From Tiliqua scincoides (lineage: Eukaryota; Chordata; Lepidosauria; Squamata; Scincidae): a DNA stretch of 64,000 bases. The notes below the pieces were generated by a model. The model made no database searches. It was given only the letters and a program-made list of their open reading frames with translations, and was not told the origin of the DNA. Position 1 is the first letter of the stretch. Every line of letters starts with the position of its first letter. Positions 23,589 to 35,599 of the stretch are shown piece by piece. Both the position numbers and the translations under genes were made by a program. The stretch covers positions 81,885,659 through 81,949,658 of the forward strand of contig NC_089822.1 in the NCBI RefSeq assembly GCF_035046505.1, read 5' to 3'.

Positions 23589-25391
23589 AGAACATAAGAA
23601 CAGCCCCACTGGATCAGGCCATAGGCCCATCTAGTCCAGCTTCCTGTATCTCACAGTGGCCCACCAAATGCCCCAGGGAGCACACCAGATAACAAGAGAC
23701 CTCATCCTGGTGCCCTCCCCTACATCTGGCATTCTGACTTAACCCATTTCTAAAATCAGGAGGTTGCGCATACACATCATGGCTTGTACCCCGTAATGGA
23801 TTTTTCCTCCAGAAACTTGTCCAATCCCCTTTTAAAGGCGTCTAGGCTAGACGCCAGCACCACATCCTGTGGCAAGGAGTTCCACAGACCGACCACACGC
23901 TGAGTAAAGAAATATTTTCTTTTGTCTGTCCTAACCCGCCCAACACTCAATTTTAGTGGATGTCCCCTGGTTCTGGTATTATGTGAGAGTGTAAAGAGCA
24001 TCTCCCTATCCACTCTGTCCATTCCCTGCATAATTTTGTATGTCTCAATCATGTCCCCCCTCAAGCGTCTCTTTTCTAGGCTGAAGAGGCCCAAGCGCCG
24101 TAGCCTTTCCTCATAAGGAAGGTGCCCCAGCCCCGTAATCATCTTAGTCACTCTCTTTTGCACCTTTTCCATTTCCACTATGTCTTTTTTGAGATGCGGC
24201 GACCAGAACTGGACACAATACTCCAGGTGTGGCCTTACCATCGATTTGTACAACGGCATTATAATACTAGCCGTTTTGTTCTCAATACCCTTCCTAATGA
24301 TCCCAAGCATAGAATTGGCCTTCTTCACTGCCGCCGCACATTGGGGCGACACTTTCATCGACCTGTCCACCACCACCCCAAGATCTCTCTCCTGATCTGT
24401 CACAGACAGCTCAGAACCCATCAGCCTATATCTAAAGTTTTGATTTTTTGCCCCAATGTGCATGACTTTACACTTACTGACATTGAAGCGCATCTGCCAT
24501 TTTGCTGCCCATTCTGCCAGTCTGGAGAGATCCTTCTGGAGCTCCTCACAATCACTTCTGGTCTTTACCACTCAGAAAAGTTTGGTGTCGTCTGCAAACT
24601 TAGCCACTTCACTGCTCAACCCTGTCTCCAGGTCATTTATGAAGAGGTTGAAAAGCACCGGTCCCAGGACAGATCCTTGGGGCACACCGCTTTTCACCTC
24701 TCTCCATTGTGAAAATTGCCCATTGACACCCACTCTCTGCTTCCTGGCCTCCAACCAGTTCTCAATCCACGAGAGGACCTGTCCTCTAATTTCCTGATTG
24801 TGGAGTTTTTTCAGTAGCCTTTGGTGAGGGACCGTGTCAAACGCCTTCTGAAAGTCCAGATATATAATGTCCACGGGTTCTCCCGCATCCACATGCCTGT
24901 TGACCTTTTCAAAGAATTCTATAAGGTTCGTGAGGCAAGACTTACCCTTACAGAAGCCATGCTGACTCTCCCTCAGCAAGGCCTGTTCGTTTATGTGTTT
25001 TGAGATCCTATCTTTGATGAGGCATTCCACCATCTTACCCAGTATGGATGTTAGGCTGACCGGCCTATAGTTTCCCGGGTCCCCCCTCTTTCCCTTTTTA
25101 AAAATAGGCGTGACATTTGCTATCCTCCAATCTTCTGGCACCGTGGCTGTTTTGAGGGACAAGTTGCATACCTTAGTCAAGAGATCTGCAACTTCATTCT
25201 TCAATTCCTTAATAACTCTTGGGTGGATGCCATCAGGGCCCGGTGACTTATTGATCTTTAATTTATCAATGAGGTCTGAAACATCTTCTCTTTTAACCTC
25301 TATCTGACTTAACTCCTCGGTTAGGAGGGGCCATTCGGGCAGCAGTATCTGCCCGAGGTCTTCTGCCGTGAAGACAGATGCAAAGAACACT
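23589..25391 (-). mobile_element. CR1 LINE, 5'-truncated copy
   Basis: The reverse complement matches the intact CR1 from its codon ~427 ([12 protein letters not shown]) through the 3' end, which here is AAGAACATAAGAAC at 23589-23605. The match stops abruptly at about 25391, the 5' truncation point. Two open segments (25438-24572 and 24571-23777) are separated by a single in-frame TGA where the intact copy has CGA (FADDTKLF-R), a typical CpG-to-TpA decay change. Otherwise only about ten amino acids differ over ~550, so both copies are from a recently active family. Confidence 0.95.
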
Positions 25392-25637
25392 CTATTTGCA
25401 TTTTTTATACCAAAGCTTGTACCACATTCAAAAGACACAAACCTCTTTTCCCATGATGCTTTGGGCCACCCTAGTCTACCATCATAACTTTTTGCTTTTC
25501 TTTATTCTAGCTTTGCACCATTGAGCCTATGTGTTGGTTCATAATTTACATCTGTGCACAAAAGTTCTCTTAGAAGCTATGGGCTGGTTATCCCCTCTCT
25601 ACCTGCCATTTGGGATACGGCATGAGATTTACTTTAC

Positions 25638-26010
25638 AACCCAATCCTAACTAAATTCCCTAGGTGGCAATACGGTGCCACTGGAGAAGGCTACATTACA
25701 TCCTCCCTGCTGGAAGTCTCCTTGAAGTAAAGGGACATTTGTCCACTTGCCCCTGGGTAAGTCCCAGCATCCTCAATGGGTCAACTTGGATCTGATCCTC
25801 CCACTCCGCCCCATCGCTGCCCTCCTTGCCACCTGTTCCATGCCGTCCCTTCCGTACCCTCCCCCTGCCCCTGCCCTGAACATACCTGGTCCGGCAGGTG
25901 TCTCTGTAGCCGCCAGTGCCAGCAGGAAGGTTCTGACCTTCCTGCCAGCTATTTGGCTTTCATGCTATCACAAAGTGCTTTACAGCGCAAATGTGCTAGC
26001 ACACACTAGC
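25638..26010. mobile_element. Family-B-like GC-rich MITE, borders unsure
   Basis: Starts CAACCCAATCCTAACTAAAT and carries C-rich text (CTCCCCCTGCCCCTGCCC) and GGGACATTTGTCCACTTGCC as in other family-B copies. The right end is not clear. Confidence 0.45.
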
Positions 26011-26038
26011 AGAACACAAGTTCCATTTGCCTAGTTCA

Positions 26039-26125
26039 ATGATTTTCAACCTTCTTCATCTCACGGCACACTGGCAAGGCACTAAAATAGTCAAGACACA
26101 ACATCAGCTTTTTATCTTCCGCATA
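26039..26125. mobile_element. hAT-type MITE family C, left-end fragment
   Basis: ATGATTTTCAACCTTCTTCA, then TCTCACGGCACACTGG and CAAGGCACTAAAATAGTCAA, matches the left ends at 30854 and 34261. The rest is missing. Confidence 0.75.
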
Positions 26126-26129
26126 AGGA

Positions 26130-26508
26130 GGTGGCATAAGTCCAAAGACACAGAGCGGCTTGGAGCTTCTCTGCGCTGCTTGGGGAATGGGCTTTGGATG
26201 TGGCATAACAGCCAGGTCCCAGCCCTGCCTCCCGCTCCCTGCCCACCCACCCCCAGGACCGCCCTCCCCCCGTCCCTGAACGCCTCTCTCCTGCCTCCTC
26301 CCCAGACCCCTGCATTGGTCAAGTTCAGCCGACGTAACCCTCCCTCCCCAAGGCGGCGTGGAGGCTGGTTATAGCCTCCACGGGCCAGCGTGCATCCCTG
26401 TGCTGGCTCAGCTGACTCCCGAGGAGGCACAAACGTGCTTTATGGCATGTTTGCGACCTTCCCGCAAGGGACTTGTGCCAGCCCAACCCAAGATTTTGGA
26501 TTGTACCC
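26130..26508. mobile_element. Family-B-like GC-rich MITE
   Basis: The right terminus is AAGATTTTGGATTGTACCC. The interior GCTGGCTCAGCTGACTCCCG and TTTATGGCATGTTTGCGACC match 51800-51850. The left side runs into a broken hAT-C fragment (26039-26125). Confidence 0.5.
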
Positions 26509-27458
26509 TTTGTTTGTTTTGTTAACTTTCTGATTAAGTATCTGTATATCAGGGCTGGACCATCCATGAGGCCAACTGAGGCAGTCATTTCAGGCAGCTG
26601 ATTGATAGGTGAGCACGTCTGTGGCAACCAGAAATAAGCAGGTGAAGCTTTCTATGGCATGGGCACAAACATTACCACCAACTATTTCTGCTGATCAAGC
26701 TATTGCTAAAGTAACTGGAACAGAGGTTCATAAAAACAGTTGGTAGCCCAAAGGTATTCCTGGTTCTTCCACCACCCTGAGTCCATACCTGAAAATGCTG
26801 CCCCTTCCTGACCTGGAAGTACTTGTGATGATGTGATGTGATACTTCCTGGTTTATGGCTCACTCAGAGCGGTTGTGTGTGGACCATTTTTCGTTTTTTT
26901 TAAAAAGCAAAAAAAAAGTTGGCTGACAGTGGCTCGCAACAACTCCAAGTGGCCAATAGGGGGTGCTGGAGAAGGTACTGCGGCAGCAAGGAGTCCTCCT
27001 CACTGCTGCAGTACCTTCTCTGCCCCCTCATCTCATGAATGCTTGGCTGCAAGCCTCTGAGCAGCGAACAACGTTTTTACCATTTTTCTGCGAGGCCTCC
27101 TCACTGCCACAGTACCTTCTTTAGCCAGCACCCCTCCTCAAACGGGCACTTGGCTGCAGAATATGGTGGTGGTGTGGATCACCATGGGGACAGGGGATGG
27201 TGGTGGTGTCCTCCAAGCATGCCACCCAGGGAGACACGACCCCTTTGAACCCCCCTAGGTATGCTAGTGTGGTACCCCTAGACTGGGAAGCTTTAGCCTG
27301 TACAATCATTCAAAGAAGTGAAGGAGCTACAGCTGAAAGTTAGGATTAGATCTTTCTGTGACCTATATGTGGCTGCCCACAGCCTCATCTGTCATGCGTG
27401 TGTGTCTTTGCCAACTTTTCCTTTCAGGTACTTTTCTAACAATACTGGTGATGAGTCA
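26509..27458. other. Probable decayed hAT-like elements; no gene
   Basis: CAGGGCTGGACCATCCATGA at 26551 resembles the complement of GGCCAGCCCTGGGG at 40188-40201 (a likely inverted terminus of one family). 26860-27290 has GCTGACAGTGGCTCGCAACA and GCCACCCAGGGAGACACGAC, hAT-MITE-like phrases. Confidence 0.4.
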
Positions 27459-27637
27459 GGGCCAAAACCTATCCAATTTTCCATTGCTGGTGCAGCCATG
27501 CCAATGGGGCATGCACTGCATCCTGTGGTGGGCAGGCAGTTACAGAGGCCTCCTCGAGGTATGGGAGCATTTGTTCCCTTGCCTCGGGGCTGCATTGCAG
27601 CTGCACCGGTGCTGGAAAGTTGGATAGGATTGGGCCC
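27459..27637. mobile_element. Foldback MITE family A, copy 5 (opposite orientation)
   Basis: Ends are GGGCCAAAACCTATCC and GGATAGGATTGGGCCC; the flanking TCA/TGA differ by one base. The core reads in reverse relative to copy 4 (CATTTGTTCCCTTGCCTC). Confidence 0.85.
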
Positions 27638-28179
27638 TGAGTGAGCAGTCATTCAATTCTGGCACTGAGCAGCTGACCTAAATACCTGCAGAACACTGGC
27701 CTGTAAGACAAACCCACCACAGGAGAGGAGATTAAGAACTTTGTGAATGAGAAGGAGAGAGTCGCATCTTTTTCTGCCTGCAATGTCTTTTCACCTTTGG
27801 CAAATAATAAATGCTTCTTTTCAGACACTCTTCCTGGTGATTGTGACTTTTGCTTCCTGGCTGCATCCTGTTATAGGAGAGCCAAGAAATTGCTGTTTTA
27901 TCTGAGGTTGTTTTGCAAAGTATGCTTCCCATCAGAGAGTTGGTTTGCATTCATAGCAATGCAACCTTTGCTCACCTCTAGTCCTGCTATTTGTCTCTCT
28001 GTTGGGGAATCCAGTGATACCGAAACATCTTGTCTTCAGGTACTTCTCCTTTGGGCAGTGTGCTACAGCTTGCTGAATAGAGAGATTAATTTGATCAGTG
28101 CTTCACCAATGGGGCAGGATTAACCATGAATTTTCTAGCCTTGACTTCTGAACGTTCAGCTTTCGTTTTTAAGTAAGGG

Positions 28180-28700
28180 ACAGCCCAAATTGACCATAAT
28201 ACCCACATGGTGATGCAGCAGCCAACGTGGCAGCGATGTATCTGCTGGAGAGTTTTGGCTTGCTGAGGCCTCTTTGGAGCAAAGGAACATTTGTTCCCTC
28301 CTGGGGTAAGCCCCTGCTGCTGCCATGGCACTATTCAGACCTGCACCCAAATGTATGCACCAGTGATATCACTGGCGCAGATCCCCTTTGATTCGTGAAG
28401 GTGGATCATGCCCAGGAAGGGGGTTCAGAACTCTGCAGGCCTGGTCTGCCCTCCCTTGCCCTATCCCTTCCCCATTCTGGGCTCCAGCAGCCACCAAATC
28501 CAACCCCCTTTCCAGACCTTATCCGCACACTGGGTCCACTCAGACCTACATCAGCAATTTCACTGAAGCAGATCTGAGCAGATCCTGCCGTGCCATGGAA
28601 GCATACCCCCAAATGTTCCTTTATTCAGAGGAGATCTCTGGGGCTGTCCCCAAAAGGATGCCATACAAGTCTTTTTGATGTGGCTTCATCGGTAGGTGGG
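28180..28700. mobile_element. Family-B-like GC-rich MITE
   Basis: AAAGGAACATTTGTTCCCTC, GGGGTAAGCCCCTGCTGC and TTCAGACCTGCACCC match 57283-57350, the right half of the LTR-split MITE. Borders are approximate. Confidence 0.5.
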
Positions 28701-29042
28701 TGGGAGAGCATAGGACGGAGCTGTAAATATAGGAGTGTACTACTTTATATTGACTCATGATGCCCCTGTCCCATCTGTTCCTGCAGGGCTGATGTCAAGA
28801 GACAGCAACAAAGGGGCCCAGGTCCTCAGAGGGCCCAATGCCAACCCCTCAAGTGCTCACAGTCCATCATCATGGGACAATGAAGCACCTGTCTTGGCTG
28901 AGACAGTCATCGCATCGAATACCACTGCCACTCCCTGACAAATGGAAACTTTTCCGCAGAGACTCCTGTATCATCACAGCACAAACATCATCGGATGTTG
29001 AGCTTAGATCAGATTGGAATAGTGGAGCAATAAGAGTTATAT

Positions 29043-29073
29043 CCCCCCCCCCACACACACACACACACATACT
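29043..29073. repeat. Poly-C / (AC)n microsatellite
   Basis: A C9-10 run followed by ACACACACACACACACAC. Confidence 0.9.
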
Positions 29074-29485
29074 CACTCACAGAAATCCGAAGTGAATTTA
29101 TGACAGGTGTGCTGGGAAGATTGAACTAACCAGGTCTTGACTGGTGAGAGGGAGGAAGCCTACATCTGCCATAACATCTGCCATAGGTTCCTTCCTTCTT
29201 TGCACAACCCCTTCCCTGCCTCCCCACATCCCCCCAGGATGGCCTCCCCCACAGTTTGAGGACCTCAGGATCCAGTGCTCATGCTCCCTTGTGGTTCTCT
29301 TGCTTCATTTGTACTGTGCGGAATTATTGCCAATGTTTTGTAAGCTGTTTCTACAAAATGAAGCATTTATTGAGATCTGGACCTGCACTTGGTTTTCATT
29401 ATTGCCCATGAAAGTTTGACACTCCTTTTCAATCCTACTTGGGCCTGTGTGAAATGATGATTTCCTGCCCAGAGCAGGTGACTGA

Positions 29486-29654
29486 GAGCCCAATCCTATC
29501 CAACCAATGCAGTCACAATGCAACCCCAAGATAAGGGAACAAACATTCCCTTACCTTGAGGAGGCCTCCGTGACTGCCCTACCACCACAGGATGCAATGC
29601 ACACCCCATTAGCATGGCTGCATCAGCACCAGAAAGCTGGAAAGAATTGAGCCC
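29486..29654. mobile_element. Foldback MITE family A, copy 6
   Basis: It starts GAGCCCAATCCTATCC and ends AAAGAATTGAGCCC, with TGA on both sides (29483-29485, 29655-29657). Contains AACAAACATTCCCTTACCTT and CACAGGATGCAATGCAC. Confidence 0.83.
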
Positions 29655-30853
29655 TGAATAGGCAGGCAGGGGCAATGGAAGGGTGGGATTTTGGTTTCAT
29701 GTCTAATTACTTGCTGGCCAACAGGGTTGAGGCAGTATGCAGTACAACCCTGCAGCAAGGAAGAAATTGCACAGGAATAATGACTCAGCACCGCCCAAGT
29801 CTGCTACCATGCCTTTCAGGGTTGCTTTGGGGGCAGCACTGTATAGTGCATGCATCATTTTTTGCTCAAGGCGATGGAGTGGAGTTGCCAACTGGGTTCT
29901 TAGCCAATTCAGTAAATAAAAAAGCCTCATGTCTAATGAGTTAATAGAGAAAACTCAAGAGCAATACTTATGTTATTAACATAGTGATATCTGCTGGAGC
30001 AAATCCCAGCAGATCTATAGTTCCACTGCCTGGCCTTGAGCAAATCGTTCTCATCTTATATTATAAGTACTTTTTCTGAACAAGTTCTGTCTTGAATCTG
30101 TGCACTGAAGTCACACGTATTAGTTTGGGGCTAGGTGAACAAGACGTGCCCATCAGTTGGAAAATCATGTCAAGGATGGCAGGAAGGGGCTTTGAAATCT
30201 ATTCGTACCCTCCCATATACTGTCTCAGCAAACCTTACAAGATCCCTGTCAGGTAAGCCAGGGTTGTTGTCCCAGGTTGTAGATAGGAGAGTGAAACTGA
30301 ATTGTTCCAGGAGGCTCCACAGGCACCAGTGAGTTGGCAATGGGCTTGGCTGTGGACAAGGAGGGATAATAATGGGGCATGTTGGGGGAGAAACCAGGAG
30401 TGTTTGGGGAAGGAAGGAGGTAAATATGGTAGCAGTGATGTGTGCCCAGATCCTGTCTCGGGAACACACCCTTGCCCCTCTTGGACTCACATCAGGAAAA
30501 TGGCTGGCATAAATCTAAGGACACCCATAGGCAACTGAGCAACCTACCTGGAGGTAAATACATACCTTCAGAGGCTGTCCTATTGTCCCCACCACCATTA
30601 CCACCATAGCATGGTGGCACAGGTACATGCTATAACATGGCAGGGAATAGGATTGGGAGGTGAGTGTGTTTGTTGTTTAGTTATTTAAGACTGCACTACT
30701 ACAAGTCACTTAGCAGGGCTTTGTTGGCAATCTAAAATTGATAATGAGGAAGACAAGGGGGGAGAGAGAGGTAACATTTTGGGAGAAATGAATTGGAAGA
30801 GATGAGCCATGCTTCATTGAACTCAGTGGGACATGTTAGCAGCAACTCTAAGG

Positions 30854-31090
30854 CAGCGATTTTCAACCTTTTTCATCTCACAGTACACTGTCAAGGGACT
30901 AAAATTGTCAAGGCACACCATCAATTTTTTGAAATTCACAAGACATACCGCATGGCCAGCAACAGCAATACTAATAATAGCCCTACTAACAGCCCTACTA
31001 ATAAATGACCTTTCCCCAAACTCCTGTGGCACACTTGTGGACCATTTGCAGCACACCAATGTGCCGTGGCACACTGGTTGAAAATTGCTG
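30854..31090. mobile_element. hAT-type MITE (family C), 237 bp
   Basis: Starts CAGCGATTTTCAACCTTTTT and ends GGTTGAAAATTGCTG, with a perfect 8-bp duplication CTCTAAGG (30846-30853, 31091-31098). It shares GGCACACCATCAATTTTTTG and CTCCTGTGGCACACTTGTGG with the copy at 34261. Confidence 0.92.
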
Positions 31091-31624
31091 CTCTAAGGTC
31101 CCTCTCTTTTCAATGAGACTTAAGCACAGCTTTTTTGGGATCTGGACTCTTCTATTGCCAAACTTTGGGAGGGAGTGGCATGGGAGTCTTATGGAGTTTA
31201 AAAGGTGTCTTGTACTAATTTACTGGCACCTAGGACCATGGTAACCACTTTGTGAACTTTTTGTTGAAAAGTGGTATATAAATACTTTTATTATGGTTGG
31301 AGACCAGGCAATGATCTGGCTCATGGCTTCTCAACTTTTTTTTTTAACTGCCATCTTTTGTGGGTGCCACTTTTGTGCAAACCCGCACTAGAGTTGTTTG
31401 TGAAATTGGAAAGAGCGATCATTCATGTAAAGGGTAAGTCCATTTGACTTGAAGTTGGGTTTCTTTCCTCCCCACCACCCCTCCTAACACTAAAAAAAAA
31501 AATATTATATGCATTCTTGCTTTGAGCTAACCATCATGTTAGCAATTCACAGTTGTGCTTCATACAATTACGTCTTCCCTCTGTGTTTTTGTGATTATAA
31601 TACAAATAAAAATAATATTTAGTT

Positions 31625-31795
31625 CCTTTCGTCTTCAAAGACTTTGGGGATCATTTGGCTAGCTAAACCACAACCTTTTGAAATGTAGGTGTATGGTGTT
31701 ATTATCCTCACGGCTTTACAGATGAGAAGACTGAAGAGAGAGACGATTGCACGGAATTCGCCTCAAGACTCAGTGGCAATGGAAATCAACATCAG
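31625..31795 (+). mobile_element. Ancient CORE-SINE/MIR-like relic
   Basis: TATTATCCTCACGGCTTTAC followed by AGATGAGAAGACTGAAGAGA closely resembles the MIR core (TTACAGATGAGGAAACTGAG). Diverged, hence old. Confidence 0.55.
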
Positions 31796-32421
31796 CTAGA
31801 TGATCAGGACAGTTGGGGGTTTCATGAGGCTGCACCATCGCCAATGGATTTTGGCTGCTACAAGATAAAATTTCTGCTAAGGTCAGAATATTATAGTTCT
31901 CAGTGTCATATGGTTTTTGTACTCGTGAAGCATCTTGAGTGCTGTTCCTTCAGATAGGTCTTTCGTGGCATGGGCAAAATGGGCAAGTACAAGTTGAGAT
32001 TCACCATGCCAGACAAAGCTCACCAATATTGTACTTGGATTTACAAGGTGCTCAACTTCTTCTCTGCTTTTGTAGTCCATGGCAGGCAGCATAAATAATT
32101 TTTAAAAAAATATATTAAAGTTTTAGGTGTATTTCACAGAAATCAATTACGATAAAGGGGGGAATGCAACAGTAGGCAGAGTTAGGAAAAAGCTCCAGTT
32201 TTCTCTCCCTCCATTACTCATTCTATATAAATGTATCCCATTTAACAGCACTCCCAAGAGAGAAAGATCTTCCTTGCTTTTTTCTGATAAATGAAGTTAC
32301 ACCCAGCCATTTGCAGTTTTGAAGTTCTAAGATCATTTCAGCCACTATATTATGTCTAGATTTATAATCAGTCTGTGCAATCTTGCAGGAACTATATAGT
32401 CAATTGTTTCTTCGTCTTCTG

Positions 32422-32482
32422 ATTATTATTATTATTATATTATATTAATAATTATATTATTATAATAATATTAATAATAATC
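32422..32482. repeat. (ATT)n/(TAA)n low-complexity tract
   Basis: ATTATTATTATTATATTATA and its inverted continuation TAATAATATTAATAATAA form a self-complementary AT tract directly before the inverted LINE tails. Confidence 0.85.
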
Positions 32483-32880
32483 GCAATCTTAAAAGATGCA
32501 AAAAAACACCAGCAGACAGCCACTAGAAAAGACACTGCTGGGATGAGGAGGGCCAGTTACTTTCCCCCTGCTAAATAAGAGGAGCACCCTCTTGAAAAAG
32601 TGTCTCTTATTCTGCTTGCAGGGGTTCTATCCCCTAACAATACAGTATATTATCAATACAGTATACTCACTCACAAACAAAACAAAACAGTATACTGTTA
32701 GTATACAAAACAGTATACTAACAAAACAGTATACTCACTCACCTGCTAACTGGGCAAAAGACACTTTTTCAAGTGGTGCTCCTCATATTTAGCAGGGGGA
32801 GAGTAACTTCACCCCAGCACAAGGTCTTTTCTAGTGGCTGTGCTGGTGTCTTTTTTTACATCTTTTTAGATTGTGAGCCC
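32482..32880. repeat. Inverted pair of LINE 3'-tail copies around an AGTATACT-rich spacer
   Basis: The left arm (32482-32625: CGCAATCTTAAAAGATGC, CAGCCACTAGAAAAGACACT, CCCCCTGCTAAATAAGAGGA) is the reverse complement of the right arm (32745-32880). The spacer (32638-32742) has four to five copies of ACAGTATACT, itself palindromic. The right arm runs on into GATTGTGAGCCCTTTTGGGA and a GTTGTT/GATGAT microsatellite, a typical squamate LINE end. Confidence 0.8.
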
Positions 32881-33236
32881 TTTTGGGATGGAGAGCCATT
32901 TATTTATTTATTTGATTTTTTCCTGTATACGCTTTGTGAACTTCTTTATTGAAAGCAGTATACAGTATAAATACTGTTGTTGTTGTTGATGATGATGATG
33001 ATGATGATGATACTAAAACCTTTTTGTTTCATTTGGCATTTGGGTTGTCTACCTCCTCTGCCTCTATAGCAGTTCCTTGAATGTTAATAGTTTTGCTCTC
33101 CTCCAACTGGTTTTTATTTATTTTTGAGTTCATTCATTGTTTTTATAAATTGTATTTATTTAATTTTTTTTTCTATAAATTGTAAGCCACCTTGGGCATC
33201 TGCTCCAGAGGAATGGCAGGCTAAAAAATCTTTTAA

Positions 33237-33283
<47 letters not shown>

Positions 33284-33290
33284 AAGTTTG
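32860..33290 (+). mobile_element. LINE 3'-tail relics and microsatellites
   Basis: 32870-32965 has ATTGTGAGCCCTTTTGGGAT through GCTTTGTGAACTTC and ends in GTTGTTGTTGATGATGATG (32972-33013). 33170-33230 (TATAAATTGTAAGCCACCTT, GGGCATCTGCTCC) is a second tail followed by (AATA)n at 33228-33285. No coding region remains. Clade uncertain (L2/CR1-like). Confidence 0.5.
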
Positions 33291-33462
33291 TTTATCAGCA
33301 GCTTATTTATTAGATTTACATTCCACCTTTCTCTCCAAAGGGCACACAAGGTGGCTAGCAATTAGTACATTAAAATACAATATTAGTAAATACAAATATA
33401 AAATACAGTATCAGTATTAGGAGAAGCACATACAATGAGATTTTGCTAATATGTAATTTATT

Positions 33463-33560
33463 TAGACTGAAATGCTATATGTACATTCCTGTGAGTAGGC
33501 CTCATTCAATCCACTGAGATTTACTTCTGAGTAGACATGCATAGGATTGTGCTGTTTATC
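33463..33560. repeat. Short repeat family D copy
   Basis: GTGAGTAGGCCTCATTCAAT, then GAGATTTACTTCTGAGTAGA and CATGCATAGGATTGTGCTG; same family as 9723. Confidence 0.72.
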
Positions 33561-34252
33561 GGTTAATTGGTTTTCTGTTGACTTTTCCCAGCATACCATG
33601 AAAATTAAACTCAAACTTGGCTAATATAATTGGAATAACTCGACCCTATGTAAACTATTGCTTTTCTTTACTTTTTCTCTCTGCCTTATAAAGGGGCCAC
33701 ATGCCATCCTCTCCTTTGGAATTATTCTTCTTTGATGTACGTTATCTGAGATTGCAGACTGTATAATAATAACTTTGCATTTATATACCGCCTTTCTGGT
33801 CATTGGATTACTCCTCTGACTTTATTCAAGGCGGTTTACATAGGCAGGCATATCCAAATCCCTCAAGGGGATTTTTACAATCATAGAGGTTCTCTCTTTC
33901 AAGAACCAACAACATTTCAGAATGGATCTTCCTGGTTTGGTCTCACTTCTGGCCTCCAGTTCTCCCACGTGGGCTGACAAGCAGCTCCATCTCTCACATG
34001 GAATATAGGGGAATAAGGGGAAGGGCCCTCCCCCAGGCAATGACTTCACCCTCACTTTGCCTCCATTTCCATATGTTAACAGAAGGGAAGTGCATTTTTC
34101 ACATTTAGAGTACTTTGCTTTGTTCTCTTCAATCAATATATATGAAGCATCAGTACTGCATATATAATAAATAGTTTTGCATTGGTTCACTTCTGTTTAT
34201 GTTTCAGATAGCAACATTAATATGAAACACAGTATTAGCTTTCCCCACAAAA
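33561..34252. other. No gene seen; short LINE-like tail trace
   Basis: 33779-33850 (ATTTATATACCGCCTTTCTG, TCAAGGCGGTTTACA) is a common squamate LINE/SINE tail phrase. Confidence 0.5.
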
Positions 34253-34260
34253 ATCTAACA

Positions 34261-34480
34261 CAGTGATTTTCAACCTTTTTCATCTCAAGGCACACTGACA
34301 AGGCACTAAAATGGTCAAGGCACACCACCAGGTTGTTGACAATTGACAAGGCACACCATGCTGCCAGTGGAGCTCCCATTGGCCCTATTGATAAATGACC
34401 TTCCCCCAAATTCCTGTGGCACACTTGTGGACCACTCGCGGCACACCATTGTGCCATGGCACAGTGGTTGAAAATGGCTG
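34261..34480. mobile_element. hAT-type MITE (family C), 220 bp
   Basis: Starts CAGTGATTTTCAACC and ends GGTTGAAAATGGCTG, with a perfect 8-bp duplication ATCTAACA (34253-34260, 34481-34488). Second complete member of the family. Confidence 0.93.
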
Positions 34481-34488
34481 ATCTAACA

Positions 34489-35599
34489 TCTGGAAAAAAG
34501 TTTGTCCCCTTAGAAATGTACCTTGTCACTTCTGTTGCTCCCTACATATTTTTTTCTAGCACCAACCACTGTTTGAGATTAAGTGAAGTGAACTAAGCAA
34601 AAACAATATTGTGATGTCCTTTTGCATGGTTAGGGGGCTTGCCAGAGTTTTTGCAAAACCAAGGAGCAGGCTGGGATGTAACAGGGGACTCTGGTAAGAT
34701 ACTGCCCTTTATCTTTTAACCAATTTGGTCAAAAATGAGAAAGAAAACCAGAGTTCAGTCTGGTTAAGTGCAGTTAATGTATATTTGCCGACACTGAAAG
34801 TGCGTACACCATAGCATACAGTGCTGTTCTTCATCTATGAAACTCATGAAAGTATTAAGGGTTCAGTGGTAGGAAGACTGCTGTGTGTGAGTGTGTGTGT
34901 GTGAGAGAGACAGGGGAGGGGGTTAATCTCACATTCTGTCAAATGTTTTGGACTGCCCTTTGAGCAACTTTTGTAATTACAGTGATAGCATATGAATGTG
35001 CTGCCACCTACAGGTCTGTTAAGTACATTGATTCACACCATAGTAAGTGTGTAGGTGTGGTTGAGGGCCCTGAACTCTTGAAAATGAAACTAGAAGCAGA
35101 ATGGTCTTAATACAGATTTTATTTCTGAGGGGAGGGGCTAACTATCACCACGCTAAAACTAAGTTAAAAACTGAAAACTAAAAATAACAACTAAAACTCA
35201 ACCTAAAAAGCTAAAACTAAAAACTAAAACCAAGCTAAAAAACTCTAAAAACATACTTGAAGTTAAAATAACTAAGGATTAAAACTGAAACTAAACATCA
35301 AATAAAACTAGAGACTAAAAAGACTGGAATAAGAAGCTAAAAACTGGAACCTGCTGTTTCACCCACAACCTTGGTGAGCTTCCTCAAAGACCACAGTTTT
35401 CCTCAGACACTGGAACTTGGTGCTGTCCTTATACAGGTTGTAACTGATTGCCCATTGAATTAGGGAACATTGTTGTCAGCTGTTAGCCCTACTTGGCTCC
35501 TTACTCACTGAGTAACATTTTTCAGGGCTGGTAGCCATGCATTATTAACTAAGGATGGGGAGGTTAGAGAACAACAAGACAAAGGCAGGGTAGGAGAAG
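34489..35599. other. No gene seen; simple repeat before the CR1
   Basis: A (GT)n stretch near 34880-34903 and the CTAAAA tract (35150-35345). The rest, including 35346-35600, might be CR1 5' UTR or unique DNA. Confidence 0.5.
35150..35345. repeat. CTAAAA-rich simple repeat tract
   Basis: Nearly 200 bp is dominated by permutations of AACTAAAA/CTAAAAACT with little G. It lies 270 bp before the CR1 ORF2 start. It could be a degenerate minisatellite or part of an untranslated region. I cannot assign it. Confidence 0.7.

Larger units (their letters stand above)
28701..30845. other. No gene seen, apart from family A copy 6
   Basis: 30540-30670 (ATAACATGGCAGGGAATAGG, ATTGGGAGG) resembles a family-B right end. 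Other frames are unsupported. Confidence 0.5.

Noticed and set aside
26549-27300. Complete hAT elements in this stretch and at 39096-40205
   Set aside because: Only single ends or diverged phrases are visible; no paired ends with 8-bp duplications could be found.
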